NCBI GenBank assembly: GCA_965279195.1
Contig: CBDIHP010000017.1
Span: forward strand, 23,904-87,903
DNA: 64,000 bases
Origin: CBDIHP01 sp965279195
GTDB taxonomy: Bacteria > Planctomycetota > Planctomycetia > Isosphaerales > Isosphaeraceae
Reading direction: 5' to 3'
How positions within the stretch are numbered: position 1 is the first letter of the stretch; each line of letters opens with the position of its first letter. A model generated the notes under the pieces. That model did not search any database and was not told the origin of the DNA. It saw only the letters and a program-made list of their open reading frames with translations. The translations under genes were made by a program, and so were the position numbers. Of this stretch, positions 54,434-63,996 are shown piece by piece.

Positions 54434-56476
54434 TCAGACCGTTGTCAGCAGGCTCGCCCAGAACTGTACGCCTGCGTCGACCTTGAGCTGGGCGAGGGTG
54501 CTGGTGCGCCGGAGGACGTTGATATAGAACCGCGCGACGCTCGTCTGCCGGGCCTCGGCGGAGGCGAGGATGCCCTTGACGATGTCATAACGAGAGGCCC
54601 CCCGGTTGATCTGATTGGCCCAGCCCGCGACGCCCGCCGGCTCGCCGTCGCGGCCGAGCACGAGCTGGTAGATGTTATTCACATACTTCGTGGCGTTGCG
54701 GCCGTTGCGGTTGAAGATCTCGTCGGAGGAGAGGATCGCCGCGCGGACCGTGTTCTCCCCCGTCCCGTTGAGGAGGTCGGCGGCCCAGCCGAGGACGCCC
54801 GGGTCGTTCTTGAGCTGGTCGAGCGGGGTCGTCCGGCCCAGGTCGGACTGGTACCAACGGGCGACCTTCGTGGCGTACGCCTCGCCGGTGCTCAGGATCG
54901 TCTTGGCCACCTGGAACCGGCTCGTCCCCGACTGGAGCTGGCTCGCCCATTTCGCGCGGCCGAAGACGTCGGACGGGCGGCCGAGGATGTCGCGGTAGAG
55001 GGCGTCGATGAAGCCGTTGACCGTGCCCCCGCCGGCCCCCTTGAAATACTCGTCGGCCGAGTAGAGGGTCGCCTGGACATCCACGGGGCTCGATGCGTCC
55101 GTCGAGAGCACCGTGCCGCCGGCGATCGTGCCGGCCAGGGTGGTGCCGATGACCGTCGGCAGGGCCGATGCCGACGCGCCCGAGACCGTCGGGGCCTTCT
55201 CGTTCGCGAACAACCTCGCGGCCGACACCAGGCCGCCGCTCACCGTCTTGCCCACCAGGCTGGCCAGCGGGGTCACGTTCTTGACGACCCGGCTCACGAG
55301 CTGGGACGAGGTGTACTCGGGGTGGAGCCCGACGAGGAGCGCGACGACGCCCGAGACGAACGGGGCGGCCATCGAGGTGCCGCTGTAGGTGTCGTAGCCG
55401 CCGGGGACGGTGCTCAGGACGTCGGTCCCGGGCGCGGCGAGGTCGACGGTCCGGGCGCCGAAGTTCGAGTAGTCGGCCAGGCGCCCGAACCGATCGATGG
55501 CCGCCACGCTGATCTGATTCGCGAGGCGGTCGTTCGCCGGGTAACTCGGGGTGGTGTCGTTGTTGACCGACTCGTTCCCGGAGGCCGTCACGAACACGAC
55601 GCCCTTGTTGCCGGCGTAGCGGATGGCGTCGTGCAGGGCCTGGGAGTAATCGGAGCCGCCCCAGCTCGCGTTGATGACCCGGGCGCCGTGGGCGACCGCG
55701 TAATAGATGGCGGTCACGGCGTTCTCGGTGTCGCCGTCCCCCTGGGAGTCGAGGAACTTGAGGGCCATGATCTTGGCCGTCCAGGCCACGCCCGAGACGC
55801 CGAGGTTGTTGTTCCCGGTCGCGGCGATCGTGCCCGAGACGTGGGTGCCGTGGCCGTTGTCGTCGGTGACGTCCCCGGTGTTGGTCACATAATTCCATCC
55901 GTTGACGTCATCGACCAAACCGTCGCGGTCGTCGTCGATGCCGTTGCCGGGGATCTCGTTGGGGTTGGTCCAGAGGTTGGCCGCGAGGTCGGGGTGGGTG
56001 GTGTCGATGCCGCTGTCGATCACCGCGACGATGGTCGACGGGCTGCCGGTGGTGACCGACCACGCGCCCGTCGCCCCGATGTCGATGCCGGACCGGTTCG
56101 AGAGGCCCCACTGCGACGAGAACCTCGTGTCGTTCGGCGTGACCTTGACGGCCTCGCTCCGGATCGACGCGTTCGCCTCGGCGTACAGGACGATCGGGCT
56201 GAGGTCGAGCTGGGTGAGCGCCGCGGTCCGGCTGACGCCGCTGCCGAGGGAGACGACGCTCGGGCCGTCCTCGAACGTCCTGACGATGGAGCCCGAGAAG
56301 CGGTCCAGGGTGGCCTGGATGGCGGCGGGGGTCGCGCCCGACCTGAACCGGACGAGGATGTCGGAGGCCGCGTCGGACCCGAGCGGCGCGAGGCCGAGGT
56401 CGGCGGTCATCATCTCGCGAGACTCCAGGGTCTCGAAGCGGAGCATGCCCCGCCGGCGTGCGGACACCCGTCTCAT
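54434..56476 (-). CDS. Secreted S8 subtilisin-like protease with C-terminal DUF4214 repeats
   Basis: A 680-residue protein. It starts with the planctomycete motif RRGMLRFETLESREMM. An inhibitor-I9-like segment precedes the S8 domain, whose triad is complete: Asp in VIDSGIDTTHPD (near 154), His in NGHGTHVSGTIAA (near 210) and Ser in SGTSMAAPFVSG (near 366). From ~470 the chain holds DUF4214-type repeats (FIDALYRDILGRPSD, YVNNIYQLVLGRDGEPAGVA, FYINVLRRTSTLAQL), common in secreted bacterial proteins. It probably works outside the cell or on its surface. Confidence 0.92.
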   Translation of the reverse strand: MRRVSARRRGMLRFETLESREMMTADLGLAPLGSDAASDILVRFRSGATPAAIQATLDRFSGSIVRTFEDGPSVVSLGSGVSRTAALTQLDLSPIVLYAEANASIRSEAVKVTPNDTRFSSQWGLSNRSGIDIGATGAWSVTTGSPSTIVAVIDSGIDTTHPDLAANLWTNPNEIPGNGIDDDRDGLVDDVNGWNYVTNTGDVTDDNGHGTHVSGTIAATGNNNLGVSGVAWTAKIMALKFLDSQGDGDTENAVTAIYYAVAHGARVINASWGGSDYSQALHDAIRYAGNKGVVFVTASGNESVNNDTTPSYPANDRLANQISVAAIDRFGRLADYSNFGARTVDLAAPGTDVLSTVPGGYDTYSGTSMAAPFVSGVVALLVGLHPEYTSSQLVSRVVKNVTPLASLVGKTVSGGLVSAARLFANEKAPTVSGASASALPTVIGTTLAGTIAGGTVLSTDASSPVDVQATLYSADEYFKGAGGGTVNGFIDALYRDILGRPSDVFGRAKWASQLQSGTSRFQVAKTILSTGEAYATKVARWYQSDLGRTTPLDQLKNDPGVLGWAADLLNGTGENTVRAAILSSDEIFNRNGRNATKYVNNIYQLVLGRDGEPAGVAGWANQINRGASRYDIVKGILASAEARQTSVARFYINVLRRTSTLAQLKVDAGVQFWASLLTTV

Positions 56477-56804
56477 CGTGGCCTCGCCTGGTGCGTCGCG
56501 TCGGGAGCCACCCTGGCCGTCCGGGCCGTGGTGTCTCGCCTGGTGTGGATCGTCGATGGGCGGTCGCTCGCGCCGGCGTCGGGGCCGGATCGTTCGTCGA
56601 TCCGCCGACCTCGGGCCCGCTAACTTCAGCTTAGCACGCGAATCCCGACCCGGGCCTTACGCCCGACGCCGCGACCTCGTGACCGGCTCCCCATCCGAAG
56701 GGGGCTCCCGCCGGAATGTAGAGCGGAATCGGGCCTTCCGACGCGCGCGGAAAACGCCAGGGGCTCCACCCGACGTTGCCCCGGGGCAACCCCCGCCGGG
56801 GCTT
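56477..56804. other. Intergenic, no gene recognised
   Basis: About 330 bases between nikR and the S8 protease gene on the same strand. It contains a perfect 16-base palindrome GTTGCCCCGGGGCAAC at about 56775, probably a hairpin in the nikR 3' region. No reading frame looks coding. Confidence 0.45.
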
Positions 56805-56824
56805 GCGCCCAAGGGTCTGGGCGC
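56805..56824 (-). terminator. Hairpin next to the nikR stop
   Basis: GCGCCCA and TGGGCGC pair around a 6-base loop, one base after the stop codon. No T-run, but a second hairpin follows. Tentative. Confidence 0.4.
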
Positions 56825-56825
56825 T

Positions 56826-57308
56826 TCAGTGCGAGTGCCAGTGCTCGCCGTGGTAGTGGCCGGGGCCGTCGCCGGGGTCCTGGCCCCGGTCGGGCAACGC
56901 CTCGGCGGCGGCGAGCACGAGCCGGCCGGTCTCGACCCCCTTGGTGCCGATCAGGCGGTCGGCCAGCTCGCGGACGTGACGCGCCTTGCCCCGGAGCAGA
57001 ACCACCTCCAGGCAGCGCCGGGCGTCGAGATGGACGTGGGTCGTTGTGAGGACGCTGGAGAGGTGCTCGTGCTGGATCTCGGTGAGCTTGTCGGCGACCC
57101 GGCCGGCGTGGTGGTCATAGACCAGGGTCACGACGCCCATGGTCTCGCTGTCGCCGTGGGCGACCGCCTCCTGGATCAGGGCCGCACGCATCAGCCCCCG
57201 GACCGCCTCGCTCCGGTTCGGATATCGGTGTTCCTCGATGTACTGGTCGAACCGCTGGAGCAGCTCGCCGCCGATCGCCACGCTGAACCGGACCAGGGGA
57301 TCTTTCAA
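56826..57308 (-). CDS. nikR: Nickel-responsive regulator NikR
   Basis: A 160-residue cytosolic repressor. Residues 1-45 are a ribbon-helix-helix DNA-binding domain (VRFSVAIGGELLQRFDQYIE, then RYPNRSEAVRGLMRAAL). Residues ~55-135 form the metal-binding ACT-like domain with the nickel ligands: His in LVYDHHAG, H-x-H in TTTHVHLDARRC and its Cys. A His-rich tail (GHYHGEHWHSH) extends past the usual end. With Ni2+ bound, NikR represses nickel-uptake genes; the palindrome upstream of the NikM/CbiM gene at 37212-38201 is a likely target. No NikR-box-like site is seen in its own upstream region. Confidence 0.93.
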   Translation of the reverse strand: MKDPLVRFSVAIGGELLQRFDQYIEEHRYPNRSEAVRGLMRAALIQEAVAHGDSETMGVVTLVYDHHAGRVADKLTEIQHEHLSSVLTTTHVHLDARRCLEVVLLRGKARHVRELADRLIGTKGVETGRLVLAAAEALPDRGQDPGDGPGHYHGEHWHSH

Positions 57309-57361
57309 GGGACGCGGCTCCTCGGGGCGGATTTCCAGTCGAGTGCGCTGCGACGCGTGCT

Positions 57362-57449
57362 CGCGTCCACCGCACCGACAGCAGGCCCGGACGCACTCCA
57401 GATCGGCAGGTCACTTCGAGTCCGTGCGGTCGTCGGTGCGGTGGACGCG
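57362..57449. repeat. Intergenic inverted repeat
   Basis: Exact 18-base arms, CGCGTCCACCGCACCGAC (57362-57379) and its inverted copy (57432-57449), with a 52-base loop containing GGACGCACTCCAGAT. Further pairing outside the arms (TGCGACGCG and CGCGTCGCG) is possible. It fills the gap between nikR and the Gfo/Idh gene, ending about 30 bases from the latter's stop. Confidence 0.75.
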
Positions 57450-57480
57450 GCCCGGATGGCCGCGTCGCGGCGCACCCGAC

Positions 57481-58641
57481 TCAGACGGCCGGGACGTCCG
57501 CCCAGGCGCCGTCGGCGTTGGAGCTGGACACGGCGGCCTCGATGAAGGCCATGCCGGCGGCGCCTTCGACGATGCCGGGGTGCGGGAAGGGCGCGGGGAC
57601 CGTCTCGCCGAGCTTGGCCCGGATGGCGAGCTGGAGCGAGAGGTGGAGGTTGGCCAGGGCCTCGTGGAAGCCCTCGGGGTGGCCGGAGGGGAGTCGGAGG
57701 TAGGGCTTGATGGACGCCGGGAAGTAGCCGTATTCGGCCCCCTGGCGGTAGAGCTTGAGCGGCTGGCCGCCCTCGTAGTGCTTGAGCACGGTGTGGTCGG
57801 TGATCGACCACTCCAGGGTGCCCTTGGTGCCGCTGACCCGGAAACCGTTGTCGTTCTGGGCGCCGATGGTGATCTGCGAGGCGGCGATCGTCGCGACGCC
57901 GCCGTTGTTCAGCTCGGCCAGGACGGTGAAGTCGTCGTCCAGCGCGCGGCCGGGGACGAAGGTCTTGAGCCGGGCGCGGACCTTCGTGGCGGTCAGGCCG
58001 GCGACGAAGCGGACGAACTCATAGGCATGCGTGCCGATGTCGCCGCCGCATCCCGAGGCCCCGGCCTTCTTCGGGTCCACGCGCCAGGCGGCCTGCTTCT
58101 GCCCCTCGGCCTCGAGCTTGGAGGCGAGCCAACCCTGGGGATACCACGCCTCGACCTTGCGGACCTCGCCGATCGCGCCGTCCTTCACCAGTTCCTTGGC
58201 CAGCATGACCATCGGGAACCCGGTGTAGGTGTAGGCGACGACGAAGGGGGTGCCGGTCTTCGCGACGGCGGCCTGAAGGGCCTTCGCTTCCTCGAATGTG
58301 GTCGTGAGCGGCTTCTCGCAGAGGACGCCGATGCCGGCGTTCACGGCGGCCTCGGCCGGGCCGAAGTGGGCGTCGTTGGGGGTGACGATCGTGATGTAGT
58401 CGATCCGCTCCGAGGCGGGCAGGGCGGCCTCGGCCTGGATCATCGACCGCCAGTCGCCGTAGCCCCGGGGGATGAACAGTTCCTTGGCGGACTCGATGGA
58501 CTCGTCGGGCTTGCTCCGCAGGGCCCCGGCGGTCAGCTCGGCGGCGTTGTCCATCAGGATCGCGCGGCGGTGCGGGGCCCCGAAGAAGTTCGAAGGCCCG
58601 CCGCCCCCGACCATCCCCACGCGAAGCTTGCGGTGACTCAT
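57481..58641 (-). CDS. Gfo/Idh/MocA-family NAD(P)-dependent oxidoreductase
   Basis: A 386-residue cytosolic protein. The N-terminal Rossmann fold begins LRVGMVGGGGPSNFFGAPHR; YITIVTPNDAHFGPAEAAVN and the catalytic-lysine motif CEKPLTTTFEEA follow, and the C-terminal domain contains GASGCGGDIGTHAYEFVRFV with the family His. Members oxidise or reduce sugars, inositols or related compounds. Substrate not determinable. The ATG at 58641 is chosen because it is close to the Rossmann motif; an upstream ATG in frame is less likely. No signal peptide, unlike many planctomycete relatives. Confidence 0.9.
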   Translation of the reverse strand: MSHRKLRVGMVGGGGPSNFFGAPHRRAILMDNAAELTAGALRSKPDESIESAKELFIPRGYGDWRSMIQAEAALPASERIDYITIVTPNDAHFGPAEAAVNAGIGVLCEKPLTTTFEEAKALQAAVAKTGTPFVVAYTYTGFPMVMLAKELVKDGAIGEVRKVEAWYPQGWLASKLEAEGQKQAAWRVDPKKAGASGCGGDIGTHAYEFVRFVAGLTATKVRARLKTFVPGRALDDDFTVLAELNNGGVATIAASQITIGAQNDNGFRVSGTKGTLEWSITDHTVLKHYEGGQPLKLYRQGAEYGYFPASIKPYLRLPSGHPEGFHEALANLHLSLQLAIRAKLGETVPAPFPHPGIVEGAAGMAFIEAAVSSSNADGAWADVPAV

Positions 58642-58952
58642 CTCAGGCGTTCTCCCTGTCAGTCGGAAGGGGTCGCGGCGGCGCAACTCTTGGCCGCGGG
58701 CGCCCGGGCGGATCGCCCCTGGCCGGGCGGTCGTGTCCGGGCCCGAGGGCCGGCGGAATCCGGCCCGAACCCGCCACTATAGCCGCGGGACGCCGGCCCG
58801 CAAGGGCCGAGGACGGAGGCCCACCGCCAACGAATCAACCATCGAGAGCTGTTCCGGCCTGGTCCCGTCGGCTATGCTGTTGCCAGACGCTCCGGCCCGT
58901 CTCTCCGGCGGTGCCGAGCGACCGAGAAGGCACGGACCGATGAGGCCGTTCC
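58642..58952. other. Divergent intergenic region
   Basis: About 310 GC-rich bases between the Gfo/Idh gene and the hybrid histidine kinase. It contains the candidate minus-strand promoter listed separately. On the plus side TATGCT at about 58872 could be a -10 for the kinase, but no good -35 stands upstream. Confidence 0.45.
58776..58803 (-). promoter_or_regulatory. Candidate promoter for the Gfo/Idh gene
   Basis: On the minus strand TTGCGG, 16 bases and TATAGT, about 135 bases before the start codon. It is a fair sigma-70-type match in a very GC-rich region. Confidence 0.4.
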
Positions 58953-61805
58953 ATGCCTGAGGCGCCGACCGCCCTGCCGTTCGACCCGACCGCCCGCGAC
59001 GAATCCCGGTGGCTCAAGGTCATCGAGACGATCCCCCAGATCGTCTGGACCGCCACCGCCGATGGGCTCGTCGACTACGCCAACGAGCGTTGGCACCGCT
59101 ACACGGGCACGCCCCGGGGCGCGTCCCCCGACCTGCTCTGGATCGCCCTCATCCACCCGGATGACCGCGCCCCGGCGACGGCCGCCTGGCGCGACGCCCT
59201 CGAACGGGGCGAGCGCTACCAGTGCGAGTACCGGATCCTCGGCGACCAGGACGTCGGCTACCGATGGTTCCTCGACCGGGGCGAGACCATCCGCGACGCC
59301 GCCGGCCGGGTCGTCCGATGGTTCGGCACCTGCACCGACATCCACGAGGCCAAGCTCCTCGAGGAACGCCTCCGGTCCAGCGAGGAGCGGTTCCGCTCGC
59401 TGGTCGAGACCGCCTCGCTCTACCTCTGGACCGGCGACGCCCGGGGGAGCTGCACCTACCTCAACGAGAACTGGCTCGACTACACCGGCCTCACCCTGGA
59501 ACAGGCCCTCGACCCGGCAACCTGGCTCTCTTTCTACCACCCGAAGGACCGCGACCGCGTGTTCCGGGATAGCCTGACGGCGATCGCGGACGGGCGGGAA
59601 TTCGAGGTCGGGTACCGCTTCCGTCGCGGGTCCGACGGGCAATACCGCTGGTTCCTCACCCGGGTCCACCCGATCCGGGACGCCTCGGGCGCGATCGACC
59701 AGTGGAGCGGGGTGTCGTTCGAGGTCCACGCCCTGAAGGAGTCGGAACTGGCGTCGATCGCCAGCGAGCGGCAGCTCCGGCACCTGGCCGACAGCATGCC
59801 GCAGGTCATGTGGCTGACCGACGAGAAGGGTCGCCTCCGGTTCGCCAACCGACGGTTCGCCGAGTTCACCGGCTTCGACGGCGACGCCCCCCGCCAGGAC
59901 GAGCCGCTCAGCCAAATCATCCACCCCGACGATCGCCCGCTCGCGCGCGACGCCTGGCGACACGCCATCGAGTCCGGGACCGTCTTCGAGATCGAGTGCC
60001 GCGGCTGGTCGAAGATCACCGAGGAATACCGCTGGCTGCTCAGCAGGGCCGTCCCCATCCGCGACGCCTCCGGCCGGGTCGTCCGATGGCTCGGCACCTC
60101 GACCGACATCGACCAGCAGAAGCGGACCGCCCGCCTCCTGACCACGGAGACCCGGGTCCTGGAGGCGATGCTCGAGGACCGCCCGCTGACCGACCTGCTC
60201 GACGTGATCCTCCGGAACTTCGAGGAGCAGTTCGAGGACGCCGTCGGGATGGTCCTGCGGTGCGAAGGGGACCTGCTGTTCACCATCGCCGGCCCGTCGC
60301 TCCCCGGCGAGCTCGTCGCGGCGCTGGCAGGGGGGGTGCCGATCGCGGAGGGCTCGGGCGCCTGCGGGACGGCCGCGCATCGGAGGCGGATGGTGGCGGT
60401 CGTGGACGTGGACAGCGACCCGCTCGTGCGGGACTACCGCGACCTCCTGGTCCGCCACGGCCTGCTCGCCTGCTGGTCGACGCCCATCCTGCTGGCCGGG
60501 GATGTTCTCTACGGCACGTTCGCGTTCTACCACCGCCGTCCGAGGCGTCCGTCGGCCCGGGACAGCGAGCTGATCGGGCTGGCCGCGCACCTCGTCCGGA
60601 TCGCCATCGAGCGGCAGCGGTCGCGCGACGAGCTGGCCCGCAAGGCCGACGAGCTGGCCCTCCGCGACCGCCGCCGCAGCGAGTTCCTGGCGATGCTCTC
60701 GCACGAGCTGCGGAACCCGCTCGGCTCGCTCTCGGTCGCGGCCGAGCTGGCGAGGGAGGGGAAGACCCGGCAGGAGCAGGACTGGGCCCATCAGATCATC
60801 GACCGCCAGCTCAAGCTCCTCACCCGACTCATCGACGACCTCCTCGACATCTCCCGCATCGACCGGGGCAAGATCCGGATCTGCCCCCAGGTCGCGGACG
60901 TCGCGGAGATCGTCCAGCAGGCGGTCGACGCCACCCGGGGCGCGTACCGGGAGCGGGGCCACTCGCTCGAACTCGACCTCCCCGCCGGCCCGGTGCGGGT
61001 CCTGGCCGACCCCTCGCGGCTGGTCCAGGTGCTCGTGAACCTGCTGATGAACGCGGCCAAGTACACCGACCCCGGCGGCGAGGTGACGCTGCGGCTGGTA
61101 CGAGACGGAGACGGGCTCCGGATCGCCGTCCAGGACAACGGCATCGGGATCGCCCCGGAGAAGCTGGAGCACGTCTTCGAGATCTTCACCCAGCTCGAAG
61201 GGACGATCGACCGCAGCAAGGGGGGGCTGGGGATCGGCCTCGCCCTGGTGAAGGCGCTGGTGGAGATGCACGGCGGGACGGTCGAGGCCCGGAGCGAGGG
61301 CCTCGGGCGCGGCAGCGAGTTCATCGTCCGGCTGCCCGCGCATGGCGAGGCCGGCCTCGCGCCTTCGCCGGCGCCCGCGATACCCACGGCCCCGTTGCCC
61401 GAGCCCGAGGCGGAGGCCGCCGGCTCGCTCCGGGTCCTGATCGTCGAGGACAACGACGACGCCCGGACGGCCTATACCCGGCTCCTGCGGCAGGCCGGGC
61501 ACGACGTCCGCGCGGCCCGGGACGGCCGGGAGGGGCTCGTCGTCGCGCGGCGGTTCCGGCCCGACGTGATGCTGGTGGACATCGGCCTGCCCCGGCTCGA
61601 CGGACGGGCCCTGCTGAAGACCCTCCGCGAGAAGGACGGCTGGGACCTCCCGGCCTTCGCCATGTCCGGCTACGGCGAGGAGCAGGACGTCCGCGACTCC
61701 CTCGACGCCGGGTTCCAGCAGCACCTGATCAAGCCCATACCCTCGGCGACCCTTCTGGGCCTGTTCGACCGGCTCCCGACCCGCAAGGCGACCGAGGGCG
61801 TCTGA
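58953..61805 (+). CDS. Soluble hybrid sensor histidine kinase (PAS-PAS-PAS-GAF-HisKA-HATPase-REC)
   Basis: A 950-residue protein without membrane segments. Three PAS domains (about 18-135, 145-262, 270-390) each show the PAS-fold end motif (YRWFLDRGETIRD, YRWFLTRVHPIRD, YRWLLSRAVPIRD). A GAF domain follows (about 395-550). HisKA has the phospho-accepting His in LSHELRNPLGS (near 584). HATPase has LLMNAAKYTD, DNGIGIAPE and GLGIGLALV. A Pro/Ala linker leads to a C-terminal receiver with LIVEDNDDAR, Asp in LVDIGLP (near 876) and the conserved Lys in LIKPIP. It senses a cytosolic signal and relays phosphate internally; the output partner is unknown. Confidence 0.93.
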   Translation: MPEAPTALPFDPTARDESRWLKVIETIPQIVWTATADGLVDYANERWHRYTGTPRGASPDLLWIALIHPDDRAPATAAWRDALERGERYQCEYRILGDQDVGYRWFLDRGETIRDAAGRVVRWFGTCTDIHEAKLLEERLRSSEERFRSLVETASLYLWTGDARGSCTYLNENWLDYTGLTLEQALDPATWLSFYHPKDRDRVFRDSLTAIADGREFEVGYRFRRGSDGQYRWFLTRVHPIRDASGAIDQWSGVSFEVHALKESELASIASERQLRHLADSMPQVMWLTDEKGRLRFANRRFAEFTGFDGDAPRQDEPLSQIIHPDDRPLARDAWRHAIESGTVFEIECRGWSKITEEYRWLLSRAVPIRDASGRVVRWLGTSTDIDQQKRTARLLTTETRVLEAMLEDRPLTDLLDVILRNFEEQFEDAVGMVLRCEGDLLFTIAGPSLPGELVAALAGGVPIAEGSGACGTAAHRRRMVAVVDVDSDPLVRDYRDLLVRHGLLACWSTPILLAGDVLYGTFAFYHRRPRRPSARDSELIGLAAHLVRIAIERQRSRDELARKADELALRDRRRSEFLAMLSHELRNPLGSLSVAAELAREGKTRQEQDWAHQIIDRQLKLLTRLIDDLLDISRIDRGKIRICPQVADVAEIVQQAVDATRGAYRERGHSLELDLPAGPVRVLADPSRLVQVLVNLLMNAAKYTDPGGEVTLRLVRDGDGLRIAVQDNGIGIAPEKLEHVFEIFTQLEGTIDRSKGGLGIGLALVKALVEMHGGTVEARSEGLGRGSEFIVRLPAHGEAGLAPSPAPAIPTAPLPEPEAEAAGSLRVLIVEDNDDARTAYTRLLRQAGHDVRAARDGREGLVVARRFRPDVMLVDIGLPRLDGRALLKTLREKDGWDLPAFAMSGYGEEQDVRDSLDAGFQQHLIKPIPSATLLGLFDRLPTRKATEGV

Positions 61806-61818
61806 CCCGCCGGGTTCC

Positions 61819-61852
61819 CCCCGGCCGCGAAACCGCCGCCCGACGGCCGGGG
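61819..61852 (+). terminator. Hairpin after the histidine kinase gene
   Basis: CCCCGGCCG and CGGCCGGGG pair exactly around a 16-base loop, 13 bases after the stop. No T-run follows, so a terminator role is tentative. Confidence 0.35.
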
Positions 61853-61964
61853 TATTCGTGTTCCAGCGGAGCCCCGGGTCTGATCTACTTGCGGGCGGCG
61901 GCCCGTCGGGGCCGCGAAGGGGGCATGACGCCCCGGCCGGATTACTCTGCAGGGATCCAACACC

Positions 61965-62792
61965 ATGCGACGCCAGCTCGCGGCAGCCCTCCTCCTCTTC
62001 TGCTCCACCGCACCCATCGCCCGCGCCGAGGACAAGCCGGCGGGCGACCTCGGCAAGCTCCAGGGCAAGTGGGCCGCCAAGGTCGGCCCCCAGAAGCAGG
62101 TCGAGCTCACGATGACGGTCACCGGCGCCAAGGTGAAGGCCGAGGTCACCCTCCAGGGCGAGGACGTCGTCCTGGAGGGCGAACTCAAGCTCGACGAGAA
62201 GGCCAGCCCGAAGAACGTCGACTGGGTCAAGTTCAAGACCCGACAGGGCGAGGACGCGCCCGATAATAAAGGGATCTACAAGTTCAGCGACGACGGCGCG
62301 ACCTGGACCGTCTGCAACGGCGGCCCCGGCAACGACCGCCCCTCGGAATTCAAGCCCGGCGAGGAGGGCCCGCCGAATCTCATCGAATTCAAGAAGGTCG
62401 ATGACAAGAAGGCCACCCCCGCCGACGCCCCCAAGGGGGACATGGCGAAATTCCAGGGAAACTGGAAGTCGTCCCTCAACAACGGCGACGTCCAGATCCG
62501 GCTCACGGTCAAGGGGGACGCCATGACCGCCAAGTGGAGCAAGGACGGCAGCGAGCTCGAACTCAAGGGCAAGTTCAAGCTCAACGAGTCCGCCACGCCG
62601 AAGACGATCGACTTCGTGGGCTTCAAGCGGCCCGACGGAGAGGACATGCCGGACAACCCCGGGATCTACGCCATCGACGGCGAGTCGATCACCATCTGCG
62701 CCGGCGGCGGCGGCAACGCCCGACCGACCGAATTCAAGGCCGGCGAAGGCGGCCAGCCGACCCTGTTCACGCTGGAAAAGTTGAAAGATTGA
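61965..62792 (+). CDS. Secreted protein with two TIGR03067 (lipocalin-like) domains
   Basis: A 275-residue protein with a Sec signal peptide (LAAALLLFCSTAPIARAED). Two similar halves (about 28-140 and 150-275) each run from a LQGKW/FQGNW opening through LEGELKLDE/LKGKFKLNE, a DW/DF-VKFK/VGFK strand and DNKGIYKFS/DNPGIYAID to a PSEFKPGEEG/PTEFKAGEGG ending. This is the TIGR03067 domain, found mainly in planctomycetes and thought to be a small beta-barrel; ligand unknown. The duplication is clear from the parallel motifs. Confidence 0.85.
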   Translation: MRRQLAAALLLFCSTAPIARAEDKPAGDLGKLQGKWAAKVGPQKQVELTMTVTGAKVKAEVTLQGEDVVLEGELKLDEKASPKNVDWVKFKTRQGEDAPDNKGIYKFSDDGATWTVCNGGPGNDRPSEFKPGEEGPPNLIEFKKVDDKKATPADAPKGDMAKFQGNWKSSLNNGDVQIRLTVKGDAMTAKWSKDGSELELKGKFKLNESATPKTIDFVGFKRPDGEDMPDNPGIYAIDGESITICAGGGGNARPTEFKAGEGGQPTLFTLEKLKD

Positions 62793-62889
62793 AAGCGGGC
62801 GAATCCGTCCCGGGGATGACACGACAGGGCGGGCATCGGCTCCGGACGGGGCCGAGCCCGGCCCGATCTCGATACCCCATCAACATGGC

Positions 62890-63996
62890 TCAACCATCAC
62901 CGGCATTCATACGAATGCGATCGGCCTCCCGGATCAGGATGGGCCCGTGCCCGATGCGTGCTTCGCGCTCGGCCGGGCCATGCAAGGGGGCGGGCAGGTC
63001 GAGGGCGTGGGTGAGGCGGTTGCGGCCGTCGGCCTTGGAGCGATAGAGGGCCCGGTCGGCCTGATCGATCAAGGCCGCGGCGTTGACCTCCCCCCCGGGC
63101 ATCGTCGAGATGCCCAGGCTGGCGGTCACGCGTCGGAGGGGCCACGGAAAGGCGGCGAACTGGTCGAGGATCCGGCCCGCCGTCCGCAGGCTGTCCTCCC
63201 GGTCGCAGCCGGGCATCAGGATGGCGAACTCCTCGCCGCCGTAGCGGCCGACGGTGTCGGCGTCGCGGACGTTCTCCGAGAGGATCCCGGCCGTGATCCG
63301 CAGGGCCTCGTCCCCGGCGGGGTGGCCGTAGGTGTCGTTGTACTGCTTGAAGTGATCCACATCGACCAGGATCAATGAGACGGGCCAGCCCTGGCGGCCC
63401 GAGAGGGCGGCGGCCGACTCGACGGCCTCGCGGAAGTAGCGGTGGTTGCGGAGCCCGGTCAGGCCGTCGCGGGTCGCCATCTCGGCCAGCCGCGCGTTGT
63501 GGGCCTCCAGCTCCCTGTGCAGCCGCTCCAGTTCCATCGAGCGTTGCCGGAGTTCCTGCTCCATCGAGAGGATACGCTGGGCGACATTGAGCCGGGCGAG
63601 CATCTCGGGGACGTCGACGGGCTTGGTGAGGAAGTCGTCGGCCCCGGCGCGGAGGCCTTCGAGCCGGTCCTCGCGGACCGACCTGGCGGTCAGGAGCATG
63701 ACGTAGGTATACGGCCGATCGCGCCGGGTGCGGACCTGGCGGCAGAAGTCGAGCCCGTCGAGCCGGGGCATCATCCAGTCGGAGATCACGATCCGGGCCC
63801 CGGACTGCTCCAGGAGGGCCAGGGCCTCGACCCCGTCCTCGGCCAGGATCACGTCGTAGCCGAGCCCCTCCAGGTGATACCTCAGGACGACCCGAGAGGC
63901 GCGATCGTCGTCGGCCACCAGGATGGTACGGCAGGCGAGGGGAAGCGCCCCCTCGCCGTCCGCGACGCGCATGACTCGACCGATGTCCATCCCCAT
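62890..63996 (-). CDS. Receiver-GGDEF diguanylate cyclase (PleD-like, single receiver)
   Basis: Cytosolic protein of 368 residues. The receiver (about 22-140) has VADDDRASR, the phospho-acceptor Asp in VISDWMMPRLDG, Thr in MLLTARS and Lys in LTKPVD. A coiled-coil linker (MEQELRQRSMELERLHRELE) leads to the GGDEF domain with active-site GGEEF and DVDHFKQYNDTYGHPAGD. The product-inhibition site RDAD lies exactly five residues before GGEEF, so c-di-GMP feedback is expected. Phosphorylation should promote dimerisation and c-di-GMP synthesis. The start lies 4 bases from the window end; an upstream start beyond the window is possible. Confidence 0.93.
   Translation of the reverse strand: MGMDIGRVMRVADGEGALPLACRTILVADDDRASRVVLRYHLEGLGYDVILAEDGVEALALLEQSGARIVISDWMMPRLDGLDFCRQVRTRRDRPYTYVMLLTARSVREDRLEGLRAGADDFLTKPVDVPEMLARLNVAQRILSMEQELRQRSMELERLHRELEAHNARLAEMATRDGLTGLRNHRYFREAVESAAALSGRQGWPVSLILVDVDHFKQYNDTYGHPAGDEALRITAGILSENVRDADTVGRYGGEEFAILMPGCDREDSLRTAGRILDQFAAFPWPLRRVTASLGISTMPGGEVNAAALIDQADRALYRSKADGRNRLTHALDLPAPLHGPAEREARIGHGPILIREADRIRMNAGDG

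Noticed and set aside
58872..62822. 1316-residue open frame on the minus strand
   Set aside because: It is antisense to the hybrid histidine kinase and TIGR03067 genes, whose domains are unmistakable on the plus strand.
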